DNA of 64,000 nt. It comes from Stercorarius parasiticus. Lineage: Eukaryota > Chordata > Aves > Charadriiformes > Stercorariidae. The stretch covers positions 168,063-232,062 of the forward strand of contig VWZL01002056.1 in assembly GCA_013396915.1 (NCBI GenBank), written 5' to 3'. Of this stretch, positions 63,720 through 64,000 are shown one piece after another (position 1 is the first letter of the stretch; every line of letters begins with the position of its first letter). Both the position numbers and the translations under genes were made by a program. The notes below the pieces were generated by a model. That model was not told where the DNA came from. It made no database searches and was given only the letters and a program-made list of their open reading frames with translations.

Positions 63720-64000
63720 GAGCGGATTCAGAAGCGGCTTTACTGTTGTTCCACAGCACGGCACGGCCCATCCCGCCGGGAGCGAACCCTCCTTTGGCTG
63801 GCGCCCTCCTCGTACCGGTAAGTCAGAAACAAACTATTCTCCGTGTGCCAGCACCAACCGCTGCCGCCGCTCCAACACCGGGCGCCGGGGGCAGGCACGG
63901 GCAGGCCGCCGCCGAGCCCACCCCGGCACCGCCAGGCGAAGGGGGACCGAGCGCGGCTCCGCAGGGCGAGCGGGGCTCGGCGCGTCGCCGGGGCCGGGGC
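63720..64000. promoter_or_regulatory. CpG island, probable promoter, cut by the window edge
   Basis: The last 280 bases switch from AT-rich to dense GC with many CpG dinucleotides and GC-box-like stretches (for example GGGGCGAG in reverse). No TATA box is apparent. A consensus plus-strand splice donor CCG|GTAAGT lies at 63817/63818, suggesting a plus-strand first exon. The island could also serve TUB on the minus strand. Direction is unresolved because the island continues past the edge. Confidence 0.6.

Noticed and set aside
1..64000. CRISPR arrays, operons, prophage, plasmid or toxin systems
   Set aside because: The sequence is intron-rich vertebrate DNA. No spaced direct-repeat array and no bacterial-type gene organisation was seen.
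1..64000. tRNA, rRNA or snRNA genes
   Set aside because: I did not recognise A/B-box pairs with cloverleaf arms or conserved RNA cores by eye. A covariance-model scan would be needed to exclude divergent copies.

Overview
The window is vertebrate nuclear DNA, almost certainly from a bird. It is an AT-rich, intron-dominated locus with no operon structure, and its only frequent interspersed repeats are CR1 (Chicken Repeat 1) LINE fragments ending in the typical ATTCTATGATT-type tail. The one gene I can identify is TUB (tubby), read on the minus strand. I identified it from exon translations that match tubby family blocks and join in frame through conventional splice phases.

Layout of the gene, in transcription order (right to left): exon 2 (34475-34526), exon 3 (32432-32594), a phase-1/phase-1 lysine/alanine-rich exon (20430-20564), exon 8633-8800 carrying the VQILTVGQ block, an acidic/serine exon (3964-4085), the first tubby-domain exon (2885-3076), the PIP2-binding exon (2192-2304), and exon 975-1089. 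About 354 codons are present. The 3' end of the gene (roughly the last 135 residues of the tubby domain, stop codon and 3' UTR) lies beyond the left edge. The first coding exon is not recognised. It is either right of the window or is one of the weak donor-anchored candidates listed.

Other content: 8801-20429 is an 11.6 kb intron with three CR1 pieces and an isolated open exon-like segment (17768-17992) that is phase-compatible with TUB. 20565-32431 is an 11.9 kb intron with a sharply GC-rich 450 bp block. 32595-34474 is an intron with a 123 bp assembly gap inside a possible solo LTR. 34527-63700 is AT-rich, with five CR1 pieces and no recognised exon. 63720-64000 is CpG-rich with an excellent plus-strand splice donor, probably a promoter CpG island cut by the window edge.

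TUB encodes a tubby-family protein. A C-terminal tubby barrel binds phosphoinositides at the membrane, and a basic N-terminal helix corresponds to the segment that in TULP3 binds IFT-A for ciliary trafficking. The most notable observations are a pair of competing donors at the 2885-3076 exon, a cassette-type exon with a long pyrimidine tract and weak donor, and the unexplained open exon at 17768-17992. I did not find a clearly new biological system.
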